In this document: piece by piece, positions 5,018 through 13,435 of the stretch
How the letters are laid out: each line of letters starts with the position of its first letter
Position numbering within the stretch: position 1 is the first letter of the stretch
Source of the DNA: a virus
Virus record (IMG/VR): IMGVR_UViG_3300021959_000314
Span: 1 to 27,189 of that record
Reading direction: 5' to 3' (one strand)
DNA length: 27,189 nt
Translations under genes and position numbers: made by a program
Notes under the pieces: model-generated
The model's database searches: none
What the model was told of the DNA's origin: nothing
What the model saw: the letters and a program-made list of their open reading frames with translations, nothing else

Positions 5018-6456
5018 TCCCTTGCTTCCTCTCCTAATACTTTGGCGCCGATATCGATCTTGGTTCGAAGGGCCTTGACTATGCGTTCATCGATGCTGCC
5101 TTCGCAGATCAGATCGATGTATGTCACGTTGTTCTTTTGTCCGATCCGGTGTGCTCGATCCTCTGATTGGATCCGGGTTTCCAGATTGAAGTCGTTGGCA
5201 TAGTATACCACGAGGTTTGCCTCGGTCAAAGTCAGACCGTATCCTGCGGTGGCGGGGTTACCTACGAAGAATCGAAGTGGGTGGTTTGGATTCTGGAAGT
5301 TCTTGACGATGTCATTACGTTCGTCGTCGGTTGTGTCCCCGAAGTATGCCGCAGCGGATCCTTCTCCAAACTTATCGTTCAGCATTTGTGTGATCTGTTG
5401 GATGTCGTACCGGAAGCGGGACCAGATGATAGCTTTACCGTCGTGCTCGTCCATGATCTCGGTCAGTGCATCCATGCGTTTGGATGGGAAGTACAGCATT
5501 TCACCGTCGTCGGTCTTTAGATGGCCGGACATTATCTGTTGGAGCCGCAGCATCTGCGTGATTACTGCGGGTGCGGTGACCAACTCACCGTCATCAAGCA
5601 GCACCATGGCATGGCGGCGCACATCCTCGTACATCTTGAACTGTTCGGAGGTCATGCCGACATACCTGGCGGTGTAGATTTTGTCGGGGAGATCAAGGCA
5701 GTCCTTCTTCAATACGCGGAAGGAGAACATGTCGATCTTGTTGGTGAGCTCGTCGAGATTCTTGAACCCAATGATTTGTTGGAAGGCTGCTTGACCCATG
5801 GTCTTGCGTTGCACTACGGCGTAGCGTCCTTGGAACGCGTAGTACGAATCATATCCCAAGAGCCCAGGGCGGAGGAACTCGCACTGCGAATATATATCCA
5901 TTGGGCTTTTTGTTATGGGTGAGCCTGTCAAGAGTCTTCTATACTTGAACCCCGCAGCGATTTTCATTAGAGCTTTGGTGCGCTTGGCCTTATGGTTTTT
6001 GATGGTGGTTGATTCGTCGATTGCGATCATACCATTTGAGCCCAGCGCACGAGCCATCCATTCCCCTGCATTCTTACCTTTGAGAGATGAGAATGATTCG
6101 ACGTTCATGACGAAGATGGTCAGGCCGTTGAACTTATCTTTGACTGAGCGCATTTCTTCGGTTTGTTTTTTGTTTGGACTAGATACCCAACGTATGACGC
6201 GATGGGGTATATCATCGGACATATGCTCGGGGATTTCTTTGGCTACCCAGTTGCGATACACGCCTTTGGGTGCGATGACCAAGGCGAAGTTGATCAGCCC
6301 TGATTGATACAGCATGCCCATGTTGTCGATTAGAACTTTGGATTTACCTGTCCCCATCTCCATGAACAAACCAAACTCGATTCGATCCCACCCGTCATCC
6401 AAGGCTTCGGCCTGATGATTAAACGGTGGTAATTTATATTTGTAGTTGACAACCAT
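4987..6456 (-). CDS. SNF2-like superfamily 2 helicase/ATPase
   Basis: A compact 489-residue DNA-dependent ATPase of the SNF2-like group common in phages. Seen: FNHQ Q-motif-like start (12-15); Walker A MGTGKS (34-39); DEST as motif II (147-150); motif III LLTGSPIT (175-182); the C-terminal domain with DALTEIMDEHDGKAIIWSRF; and motif VI RAHRIGQ (434-440) followed by a DLICEGSIDERIV stretch typical of SNF2 enzymes. It lacks accessory chromatin domains, as expected. In phages these proteins are thought to act in replication or recombination, but the exact job is not established. Ribosome binding site GGAGG lies 7 bases before the start. It is one of two minus-strand genes in an otherwise plus-strand half. 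Confidence 0.9.
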   Translation of the reverse strand: MVVNYKYKLPPFNHQAEALDDGWDRIEFGLFMEMGTGKSKVLIDNMGMLYQSGLINFALVIAPKGVYRNWVAKEIPEHMSDDIPHRVIRWVSSPNKKQTEEMRSVKDKFNGLTIFVMNVESFSSLKGKNAGEWMARALGSNGMIAIDESTTIKNHKAKRTKALMKIAAGFKYRRLLTGSPITKSPMDIYSQCEFLRPGLLGYDSYYAFQGRYAVVQRKTMGQAAFQQIIGFKNLDELTNKIDMFSFRVLKKDCLDLPDKIYTARYVGMTSEQFKMYEDVRRHAMVLLDDGELVTAPAVITQMLRLQQIMSGHLKTDDGEMLYFPSKRMDALTEIMDEHDGKAIIWSRFRYDIQQITQMLNDKFGEGSAAAYFGDTTDDERNDIVKNFQNPNHPLRFFVGNPATAGYGLTLTEANLVVYYANDFNLETRIQSEDRAHRIGQKNNVTYIDLICEGSIDERIVKALRTKIDIGAKVLGEEAREWLSLKPTMK

Positions 6457-6532
6457 TATATACCTCCACTATTGTCCACTAACGGATAGCATGGTGCTAC
6501 CGGATAAATCAACCCTGAAGAGGAAAAACTTT
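6457..6532. promoter_or_regulatory. Divergent control region between helicase and replication operons
   Basis: This 76-base gap must start transcription both ways. On the + strand TTGTCC (6472-6477) is followed after 17 bases by TGCTAC (6495-6500), a weak sigma-70-like pair. On the - strand TTGATT (complement of 6507-6512) has a TATCCG-like hexamer about 18 bases downstream. A short inverted repeat TAGCA-TGG-TGCTA (6487-6499) lies between them and could be an operator. An ATG at 6446 in frame with the + gene reads through this region and is not the likely start. Confidence 0.35.
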
Positions 6533-7090
6533 ATGAGCGATATATTTGAAGACTTATACGACGAATCGGAGGCGCTCGCGTCTGTCGATACTGGAACCGG
6601 AAAGCAGTTAAGTCAACTGGTTCGCAAACTTCGCGCTGTTGAGAAAGAGATCAGCGATGCGGAGGACCACATCAAAGCTATGAAGCAAGAGAAGCACAAG
6701 CTTTCGGTCGAGAACATCCCCGCCTTAATGGATGAGATGGGCGTCGAGCGTCTGGATGTGGACGGCTCTGTTGTGGAGCGTAAGATGATTGTTGCTGCGT
6801 CGATACCTGCGGCAAACAAAGAGGCCGCGTTTGATTGGCTTCGGTCCAATGGCTTGGATGACATCATCAAGAATGACATCACCGTGTCCTTTGGTAAGGG
6901 CGAGGATAATGTGGCGGGCGACGTTGTCGGGCTGCTGCAAGAGCGTGGCTTCGATCCGAAGACCAAGACCCACGTTCACCCTTCTACACTCAAAGCCTTC
7001 GTTAAGGAGCGCGTGATAGAAGGTAAGCCGATTGATCTCGATCTGTTCGGGGCTTTCATTTCCAATACAGCACAAATCCGGAGGAAGTAA
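6533..7090 (+). CDS. Coiled-coil phage replication-module protein (185 aa)
   Basis: ATG 6533 is chosen because GAAGAGG lies about 9 bases upstream, and translating further upstream would cross the promoter region. Residues 20-65 form a long charged helix (LVRKLRAVEKEISDAEDHIK, then AMKQEKHKL) fit for a coiled coil. A central part follows (MDEMGVERLDVDGSVVERKM), then a C-terminal domain with VGLLQERGFDPKTKTHVHPS. The architecture (coiled coil then small domain, next to a candidate SSB) recalls phage Gp157-type proteins, but I cannot confirm homology. First gene of the replication operon, so probably expressed early together with the candidate SSB. Confidence 0.65.
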   Translation: MSDIFEDLYDESEALASVDTGTGKQLSQLVRKLRAVEKEISDAEDHIKAMKQEKHKLSVENIPALMDEMGVERLDVDGSVVERKMIVAASIPAANKEAAFDWLRSNGLDDIIKNDITVSFGKGEDNVAGDVVGLLQERGFDPKTKTHVHPSTLKAFVKERVIEGKPIDLDLFGAFISNTAQIRRK

Positions 7091-7091
7091 T

Positions 7092-7883
7092 ATGGGTGCC
7101 GTAGCTAAGAAAAAAAGTGCAGAGTTAAGCACAGATGTCATGGATGACATCCTAGAGTTTGCTGGAGAAGGCGCCGCCTTTGACAGTTCTGAAATGCAGA
7201 TCCCGTTTGTTCGTATTCTGCAAGCGATGTCCCCGCAGCTTAACAAGCGCGAGGCCAGTCACATAAAGGGTTCGGAGCAAGGTGATTTGTTTAACAACGT
7301 CACCATGGAACTGTTCACAGGAGAGGACGGGGTTACTGTCATTCCCTGCTACCAGACTGTTAAGTACCTGGAGTTCGTGCCTCGGGATCAAGGTGGTGGT
7401 TTCCAGGGAGAGATTGCTGCAACCGATCCTGTGTTGCAACAGACTTCCCGCTCGGGATCCAAGGAGATCCTGCCCAACGGCAATGAGTTGGTCAAATCAG
7501 ATCAGCACTTCTGCTTGCTAATTGGTGAGGACGGGATCACGCAACCTGTTGTGATCGACATGAAGTCTAGCCAGTTGAAGGTCAGCCGTCGTTGGAAGAC
7601 CCAGATTGCGATGCAAAAGGTTAAGCATCCAAAGACAGGGCAGATGGTTCTGCCACCCCTGTTCGCTACGATCTGGAAGTTCAGCACTGTTGAAGAGAGC
7701 AATGACCAAGGTACATGGTTCAACTATCAGATCGAAAAGGTCGGGTTGGTTGAGAGCCGTGACCTAATGCTTGAGGCCAAAGCCTTCCGCGACAGTGTCG
7801 CTGCGGGCGAAGTGAAAGCTGCACCGGAGGAAGGGGCTTCCACTCCCACTCCTCCATTGAAGGATGATGAAATCCCCTTCTAG
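7092..7883 (+). CDS. Candidate phage single-stranded-DNA-binding protein (263 aa)
   Basis: ATG 7092 follows GGAGGAAG; the frame is open further upstream but lies in the previous gene. The body is beta-rich: MQIPFVRILQAMSPQL (35-50), GEDGVTVIPCYQTVKYLEFV (77-96), HFCLLIGEDGITQPVVIDM (139-157). The tail is Pro/Ala/Glu-rich and ends PPLKDDEIPF, almost the DDDIPF tail that bacterial SSB uses to recruit replication proteins. I know homologues only as conserved phage proteins, so the SSB role is inferred from that tail and from the position in the replication operon. A terminator directly downstream would allow this gene to be expressed more highly than the enzymes after it. Confidence 0.6.
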   Translation: MGAVAKKKSAELSTDVMDDILEFAGEGAAFDSSEMQIPFVRILQAMSPQLNKREASHIKGSEQGDLFNNVTMELFTGEDGVTVIPCYQTVKYLEFVPRDQGGGFQGEIAATDPVLQQTSRSGSKEILPNGNELVKSDQHFCLLIGEDGITQPVVIDMKSSQLKVSRRWKTQIAMQKVKHPKTGQMVLPPLFATIWKFSTVEESNDQGTWFNYQIEKVGLVESRDLMLEAKAFRDSVAAGEVKAAPEEGASTPTPPLKDDEIPF

Positions 7884-7891
7884 CAGCCTTG

Positions 7892-7921
7892 GGGAGGCGG
7901 ACGGGTATCCGCCTCCCTTTT
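7892..7921 (+). terminator. Intra-operon terminator after the candidate SSB gene
   Basis: GGGAGGCGGA (7892-7901), loop CGGGTA, TCCGCCTCCC (7908-7917), then TTTT. The stem is a perfect GC-rich 10 bp directly after the stop codon. The next gene begins 17 bases later on the same strand, so it probably reduces rather than abolishes downstream transcription. Confidence 0.8.
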
Positions 7922-7937
7922 CACTTGGGAGCAGTAA

Positions 7938-9464
7938 ATGTCACAATCTAAAAAACTGCTTGCCGCGTTTGCCGGAGCCAAGAATGCTCACGGCACGACA
8001 TCCGTAGGTCGGATAGGTCGGAACGGTAAGGCAGACTCAAAGAGTAAGATCATACGCGAGCCGCTGACAGATGCGCTAGTCAAAGCGCACATCAAGGGCG
8101 AGCAGGGGGTCGGGGCCATCCCGATCAACGAAGACAATCAATGTCGGTTCGGTGCTATAGATGTGGATGTCTATGATCTGAACCAGAAAGAAATGCAGGA
8201 CAAGATCCAGAAGCTCAAGCTTCCGCTGCTGCATTGCAGATCTAAATCCGGAGGCGCCCATCTCTATTTGTTTCTAAAGGAGTGGGAGCAAGCAGCCGTG
8301 GTCCGAGAATACCTGACCGAGATGTCGATCATGCTTGGGCACAGTGGCGTTGAGATTTTTCCAAAGCAGGACACGATCATTGCCGAGCGCGGTGATGTTG
8401 GCAACTTTATAAACATGCCGTACTTCAATGCGGAAACCCCGCAGCGGTATTGCTACAACCCCAATGGCGAGGCCATGGAACTGGATGAGTTCTTGGATGC
8501 GGTGGAAAAGAACCGGGTTGAGTTGGCTGACTTGGAAGCTTTGCGCAGCACGACCAAGGTTCGCAAGCACTTCGACGATGGTCCTCCCTGCATACGCAAC
8601 ATCTTTTCGGACGGGCCACAGAGCGAGCCGAGGAACAAGCTTTTGTTTTTCATGGGCGTGTACTGCAAGAAGAAGTTTCCGGATAGTTGGCAAGCCTCCC
8701 TGGAGGAATACAACCGCACGTTATTCTCGCCGCCCCTTCCATCCTCAGAGGTACTGACCGTAATCAAACAGCACGAGAAGAAAGACTGGGGGTATACCTG
8801 TAAGGACGAACCGTTCAAGTCCTACTGCGACCCATCTCTGTGCGTCTTGGCAAAGCACGGGATCAGCGATGATGCGCCTGATGCACCGCAGGTTGGTGGG
8901 CTTACGATCATGTTGTCTGAGCCTCGGTTATATTTCATGGATGTAAACGGGTTGCGGATTCAGTTGAGCTCAGAGCAGTTGCAGAATCAAACGCTGTGGC
9001 AGCGAGCTTGCATGGAGCAATGTAACTTTATGCCGCCGACTACTAAGCCACAGAAGTGGCAGCAGATGGTCAACAGTTTGATGAGCCAAGCAACGTACAT
9101 CGATGTGCCGTATGAGGAGACGATTGCGGGTCAGTTTAAGGAGCACTTGTTTTCCTACTGCACCAGTCACATTCGCGCCATGGCTCCAGAAGAAATTGAG
9201 ATGAATAAACCGTGGACCGATGGTGGTGTAACGAAGTTTAAGTTGGAAGGCCTGTTGGAATATCTGCACCATCGAAGGTTTGTTGGTCAGACCCGAGCGC
9301 ACATTATCCAGATGATACGGGACATGGGCGGGGACAATGGGATCCAACATGTTACTAAAAAGAAAGGGCAGCGGACAACGATACGATGTTGGTATGTCCC
9401 TGCTTTTGAAGAAGATGAAACCGAATTGCCTGTGAAGGAGATATCAAATGACATCCCATTCTAA
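7938..9464 (+). CDS. Archaeo-eukaryotic-type primase (PriS-PriL-like fusion)
   Basis: A 508-residue primase. AEP catalytic motifs: FGAIDVDVYD with the metal-binding Asp pair D75 and D77; CRSKSGGAHLYLFL with H108; and the later VEIFPKQ (138-144) and GNFINMPYF. A PriL-like part follows with four spaced cysteines, C218 (GPPCIRNIF), C288, C297 and C302 (CDPSLCVLAKHGI), resembling the iron-sulfur ligands of primase large subunits. Other AEP fusions of this kind occur in phages and in TOTE-type systems. No helicase motif is present; the C-terminal 200 residues are unassigned. It ends NDIPF, like an SSB tail. Start: GGGAG 6 bases before ATG 7938. It lies downstream of the intra-operon terminator. 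Confidence 0.8.
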   Translation: MSQSKKLLAAFAGAKNAHGTTSVGRIGRNGKADSKSKIIREPLTDALVKAHIKGEQGVGAIPINEDNQCRFGAIDVDVYDLNQKEMQDKIQKLKLPLLHCRSKSGGAHLYLFLKEWEQAAVVREYLTEMSIMLGHSGVEIFPKQDTIIAERGDVGNFINMPYFNAETPQRYCYNPNGEAMELDEFLDAVEKNRVELADLEALRSTTKVRKHFDDGPPCIRNIFSDGPQSEPRNKLLFFMGVYCKKKFPDSWQASLEEYNRTLFSPPLPSSEVLTVIKQHEKKDWGYTCKDEPFKSYCDPSLCVLAKHGISDDAPDAPQVGGLTIMLSEPRLYFMDVNGLRIQLSSEQLQNQTLWQRACMEQCNFMPPTTKPQKWQQMVNSLMSQATYIDVPYEETIAGQFKEHLFSYCTSHIRAMAPEEIEMNKPWTDGGVTKFKLEGLLEYLHHRRFVGQTRAHIIQMIRDMGGDNGIQHVTKKKGQRTTIRCWYVPAFEEDETELPVKEISNDIPF

Positions 9465-9669
9465 TCGCTTGCTCCGAGTGGGGGAAGTTGCGGACCTATT
9501 GGGTGTGTCGCGATCCTACGTCTACAAGTTAGCGCAGACTACAGATAACTTTCCGAAGCCCATTGTTCTGGGGGACGAAACAAACAAGCGGTCCTCTAGC
9601 CGTTGGGTTCTGTCCGAGGTTGAAGATTGGGTAAACTCAAGACCAAGGGGCAAAGAGTATGATACCTAA
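9448..9669 (+). CDS. AlpA/excisionase-like helix-turn-helix protein (73 aa)
   Basis: Overlaps the end of the primase gene by 17 bases, and its own end overlaps the helicase start by 11. The sequence LLRVGEVADLLGVSRSYVYKL is a canonical AlpA/MerR-type HTH, followed by the usual FPKPIVLGDETNKRSSSRWVLSEVEDWV ending in the 'W..sEve.Wv' signature. The family includes excisionases and transcriptional activators. Here it is embedded in replication genes with no integrase in view, so either a transcriptional regulator or a replication accessory protein is possible. The GAAGGAGATATC upstream gives a good ribosome binding site inside the primase gene. Confidence 0.8.
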   Translation: MTSHSNRLLRVGEVADLLGVSRSYVYKLAQTTDNFPKPIVLGDETNKRSSSRWVLSEVEDWVNSRPRGKEYDT

Positions 9670-11188
9670 AGCGGAACTGGTGCTCGGTCCTCCAGGGACA
9701 GGCAAGACCTACTACTTGATACAGCAGATCAAGGCTGCGTTGGAAAAAGGAACGCACCCATCAAGGATCGGCGTGATTTCGTTTACGCGTAAAGCCATCG
9801 AGGAGATGGTTGCTCGGGCCTGTGCTGAGTTTAACTTGGAGCCAAAAGACTTTCCGTTTATGAAGACGAGCCACTCGTTCGGGTTTCATGGACTGGGGTT
9901 GCAGCCTCAAGACATCATGACCAAGGAAGACTACGACAACATAGGACGGGAGCTCGGCCTGACGTTTGAGGGTAAGATGCGTATGTCGCTAGAGGATGGC
10001 TTGTCTTTGCCCACGATTGGAGGATCAGGGTCCAAGTATCTGCAACTGGAGAACCGAGCTCGGCTGCGGATGATTGATCTGGAACGTGAGTTCAACGATG
10101 CGGGGGACCGTGATTTGTTTTTCCCGAAGCTTGTGCAGTTATCCAAGCAGATCGAAGAGTACAAGGCGGCGACTAACAAGTTTGACTTTGTGGATATGAT
10201 CGAGAAGTACATTCCGTTGGGGGAAGCGCCGAGCCTAGACTTCTTGTTTATTGATGAGGCCCAAGATTTTACTCCGCTGCAATGGCGGATGGCTGAGAAG
10301 ATAGCGGACAATGCCGATCAGGTGTTTATTGCAGGGGATGATGACCAAGCTATTCACAGGTGGACGGGCGTCGATGTTGATTTGTTTAACGAGAGTTCAA
10401 ACAATGTAAAAGTTCTGGAGAAATCCTACCGTATCCCCAAGGCCGTGCATCGTTTGGCAAACAGTATATCCGAACGTATATCCGGACGGCACGAGAAGGA
10501 GTTTGATTCGCGTGACGAGGAGGGGAAGGTCGAGTTTGTTTATCACTTGGATGACATCCCGTTGTACGAGGGGTCGTGGACAATCATGGCTCGGACCAAC
10601 AGCTATGTTACGGACTTGGCGGACCACATAAAGAAGGCGGGGTTTAAATACTCCATCAAGGGACGGCCCAGTGTGTCCCCTACCTTGGTTGCAAACATCT
10701 TTACTTGGCAGGATCTTTGCGCGGACAAGACGGTGTCATTGCAAAGGATCAAGGACTTCTATTCGTCTGTCCCAAAGCAGGGGCAGAACGCTGTTGTCAA
10801 ACGAGGATCCACTCAGATGCTAGATACTTTAGCAACTGATGCGGAGCTCACCATGGAGCAACTGCAAAAAGATTATGGGTTGTTGGTGGGGGCCGAACAG
10901 TCTGCGTCGGAAGTATTAAGGATTGGCAAAGCTGAGAGAGAGTATATCGTAGCTATGATGCGAAGGGGCGATGATTTGCTGTCCGAACCACGCATTAAGT
11001 TGTCCACCTTCCATGCTATGAAGGGCGGGGAAGATGATAACTGCGTCGTATATACGGCGTCCACCGCAGCGTGTGTGAACAGTGACCACCCAGACGATGA
11101 GCATCGAGCGTTCTATGTTGGGGTGACCAGAGCAAGGCACACGTTGTACATTCTACAGAGCAGCAACAAATACAGGTACACGCTATGA
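9659..11188 (+). CDS. UvrD/PcrA-like superfamily 1 DNA helicase
   Basis: A 509-residue ATP-dependent DNA helicase with all SF1A motifs: Walker A GPPGTGKT (10-17); motif Ia ISFTRKA (40-46); motif II FIDEAQD (197-203); motif III GDDDQAIHRW (226-235); motif IV SYRIP (256-260); motif V STFHAMKGGE (449-458); and motif VI FYVGVTRAR (485-493). It is shorter than bacterial UvrD (about 720 residues) and has reduced accessory subdomains, as in many phage versions. It starts within an overlap with the HTH gene and ends with ATGA into the next gene, so it is coupled to both. It probably unwinds DNA during replication or recombination; no DnaB-type helicase is seen in the window. Confidence 0.9.
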   Translation: MIPKAELVLGPPGTGKTYYLIQQIKAALEKGTHPSRIGVISFTRKAIEEMVARACAEFNLEPKDFPFMKTSHSFGFHGLGLQPQDIMTKEDYDNIGRELGLTFEGKMRMSLEDGLSLPTIGGSGSKYLQLENRARLRMIDLEREFNDAGDRDLFFPKLVQLSKQIEEYKAATNKFDFVDMIEKYIPLGEAPSLDFLFIDEAQDFTPLQWRMAEKIADNADQVFIAGDDDQAIHRWTGVDVDLFNESSNNVKVLEKSYRIPKAVHRLANSISERISGRHEKEFDSRDEEGKVEFVYHLDDIPLYEGSWTIMARTNSYVTDLADHIKKAGFKYSIKGRPSVSPTLVANIFTWQDLCADKTVSLQRIKDFYSSVPKQGQNAVVKRGSTQMLDTLATDAELTMEQLQKDYGLLVGAEQSASEVLRIGKAEREYIVAMMRRGDDLLSEPRIKLSTFHAMKGGEDDNCVVYTASTAACVNSDHPDDEHRAFYVGVTRARHTLYILQSSNKYRYTL

Positions 11189-11544
11189 AACGAGATGAAG
11201 TCTTAGACAAAGCCAAAGAGTTGATCAACGGTCAGAGGGCCAAGGATTACGGTGATGCGTACCACAATCATGGCAGGATTGCGGAGGGGTGGAACATTAT
11301 TATCAGCGGCGCATTAAAGAGCCACGGTCATGTGACCCCTGCGCATGTAGCGTTGATGATGGACTGGGTAAAGAGTGCGCGTTTGGTTGAGAACATTGAC
11401 CACGAGGATTCTTGGGTGGACAAGGCTGGGTATAGTGCCCTGGGCTCGGAGCACATAGACCGGGATAAGAAAGACGTACCGTCTCTTTTATTACCTCGGC
11501 ACAAAGAAATCATCCAAAGGATGCGTGAAAAGAATGCAAGATAA
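11185..11544 (+). CDS. DUF6378-like phage protein (119 aa)
   Basis: An all-helical protein. Recognisable features are AKELINGQRAKDYGDAYHNH near the N-terminus, then HVALMMDWVKSARLVEN and DSWVDKAGYSALGSEHI. This matches my memory of the DUF6378 phage family. The 'R...n..h.DswvD.agY' pattern also recalls nucleotide-metabolism-associated helical domains (NMAD1/DUF1599, MazG-like), so a role in nucleotide handling is possible but unproved. It sits directly before the DNA polymerase and overlaps both neighbours, which suggests a replication-linked function. Confidence 0.7.
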   Translation: MKRDEVLDKAKELINGQRAKDYGDAYHNHGRIAEGWNIIISGALKSHGHVTPAHVALMMDWVKSARLVENIDHEDSWVDKAGYSALGSEHIDRDKKDVPSLLLPRHKEIIQRMREKNAR

Positions 11545-13435
11545 TCTCTTTGGCAGTGCGCTGCACCACCAGATTAAGAACGAGTTGGATCTGATAGATG
11601 CTGACTGGAACATTCCTCCGGACTACCCTGACCTAACAGGGTACAAGAATGTGGCCGTGGATTTGGAAACCTATGATCCCAACATCAAGACTCTTGGCCC
11701 AGGGTGGGCCCGTAAGGACGGCCACATCATAGGTATTGCGGTGGCAGCGGGAGAATACCAAGGATACTTTCCTATCCGTCACGAGAACTCTCACAACCTA
11801 GACCCTAAGTTTACCCTGCGGTGGCTCAAGAAACAGATGTCTGTGCCTGACATGAACGTGATTATGCACAACGCAACCTACGATGCGGGTTGGCTGAGAG
11901 CCGAGGGCATAGAAATCAAGGGTAGGATTATCGACACGATGATCTCAGGTGCACTTGTGGACGAGAACCGTTGGTCCTTTGGTCTTGATTCCATGGCTCG
12001 GGACTTTGTGTCCATGCGAAAGAACGAACGGCTTCTGCAAGCAGCGGCCAAGGAGTGGGGCGTTGACCCTAAGTCAGGGATGTACAAGCTTCCGCCCAAA
12101 TATGTGGGGGCCTACGCCGAGCAGGACGCGGTTGCTACGCTCAAACTGTGGGAGGCGTTAAAGATACGTTTAGAGGAAGAAGAACTCTGGCACATCTGGG
12201 ACATTGAGAACGGGTTGATACCCTGCATGTTGGACATGCGGACCAACGGTGTGCGTGTTGATCTGGACAGGGCAGAGCAAAACAAGAAGCTGATTCGTAA
12301 GCAGTCGAAACTCTTGAGGAATAAGATTGAGAAAGAAGCAGGGATGGAGGTGGACATCTGGGCATCCGCTTCAATCCAGAAGATGTTTGACAAGCTAGGT
12401 ATGGAATACCTTACCACGGAGAAAGGTGCGCCGTCCTTTACCAAGTCATTTCTGAACGACCACCCCGCTGAGATATGCCAATCACTGGTCAAGCTGCGTG
12501 AGTTTGACAAGGCAGACGCTACATTTATCGACAGCATTCTGCGGCACGAGCATAACGGACGTATCCATACGGAGCTCCACTCTACCCGTAGGGATGAGGG
12601 CGGCACGGTTACGGGTAGGTTTTCGTCATCCAACCCTAATCTACAGCAGATTCCTGCTCGTGATCCGGACATCAAGAAGATGATCCGCGGATTGTTTATT
12701 CCGGAAGAGGGAATGAAGTGGGGATCGTTTGACTACTCGAGCCAAGAGCCGAGGTTATTGGTTCACTTCGCAGCGAGCGTTCCGTCTGAGCTGCGCAGTC
12801 ATGTGGTGGATGATGTGGTGGATGAGTTTAACAGTGGTGATGTTGATCTGCACCAGATGGTGGCGGACCTTGCAGGGATCACGCGTAAGCAAGCCAAGAC
12901 TGTGAACCTGGGGATTATGTACGGCATGGGCGTAGCCAAACTGGCCGATCAGCTAGGCATTGCTTCGGATGATGCCAAGGATTTAATCAAGCGGCACCGC
13001 AGTAAGGTTCCGTTTGTTAAGCAGCTTGCGGACATGGCAACCAAGAGGGCTGACAAGAACGGTCATATACGCACTCTGCTAGGCCGTAAGTGCAGGTTCC
13101 CCTTGTGGGAGCCTAAGAAGTTCGGAGTGGGCAAAGCCATGTCTCACGACGATGCACAGAAGGAGTACGGATCGGACATCAAACGAGCGTTTACATACAA
13201 GGCGCTCAACCGTTTGATCCAAGGATCAGCAGCCGACCAAACAAAGCAGGCGATGCTTGATTGTTACAAAGAGGGACTTACTCCTATGCTCACGGTTCAT
13301 GATGAGTTATGCTTTAACATAGAGAGCCAAGAACAGGCTGCTAAGATAAAGGACATTATGGAAACAGGTATACCGCTCAAGGTCCCTTCTAAAATTGACG
13401 TAGATATTAAAGATGATTGGGGAGAAATCGAATGA
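11525..13435 (+). CDS. polA: Family A DNA polymerase with 3'-5' exonuclease
   Basis: A 636-residue replicative polymerase. Proofreading domain: D46/E48 in VAVDLETY, D120 in HNATYD, and YAEQD with D201. Polymerase domain: TGRFSSSNPNLQQIP (363-377); motif A SFDYSSQEPRL with D403; O helix RKQAKTVNLGIMYG with R454, K458, L462 and Y466; motif C VHDELCF with D593. L462 aligns with E. coli Phe762, a position that varies between Phe, Tyr and Leu in marine viruses. There is no 5'-nuclease domain. GTG 11525 is used as start; ATG 11534 is equally possible, since AAAGG (11516-11520) suits neither perfectly. It overlaps the upstream gene, and its stop forms ATGA with the next gene. Confidence 0.95.
   Translation: MKRMQDNLFGSALHHQIKNELDLIDADWNIPPDYPDLTGYKNVAVDLETYDPNIKTLGPGWARKDGHIIGIAVAAGEYQGYFPIRHENSHNLDPKFTLRWLKKQMSVPDMNVIMHNATYDAGWLRAEGIEIKGRIIDTMISGALVDENRWSFGLDSMARDFVSMRKNERLLQAAAKEWGVDPKSGMYKLPPKYVGAYAEQDAVATLKLWEALKIRLEEEELWHIWDIENGLIPCMLDMRTNGVRVDLDRAEQNKKLIRKQSKLLRNKIEKEAGMEVDIWASASIQKMFDKLGMEYLTTEKGAPSFTKSFLNDHPAEICQSLVKLREFDKADATFIDSILRHEHNGRIHTELHSTRRDEGGTVTGRFSSSNPNLQQIPARDPDIKKMIRGLFIPEEGMKWGSFDYSSQEPRLLVHFAASVPSELRSHVVDDVVDEFNSGDVDLHQMVADLAGITRKQAKTVNLGIMYGMGVAKLADQLGIASDDAKDLIKRHRSKVPFVKQLADMATKRADKNGHIRTLLGRKCRFPLWEPKKFGVGKAMSHDDAQKEYGSDIKRAFTYKALNRLIQGSAADQTKQAMLDCYKEGLTPMLTVHDELCFNIESQEQAAKIKDIMETGIPLKVPSKIDVDIKDDWGEIE

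Noticed and set aside
5167-5922. Plus-strand frames opposite the SNF2-like helicase
   Set aside because: The minus strand carries complete helicase motifs; the + frames are shadows with no family signal.
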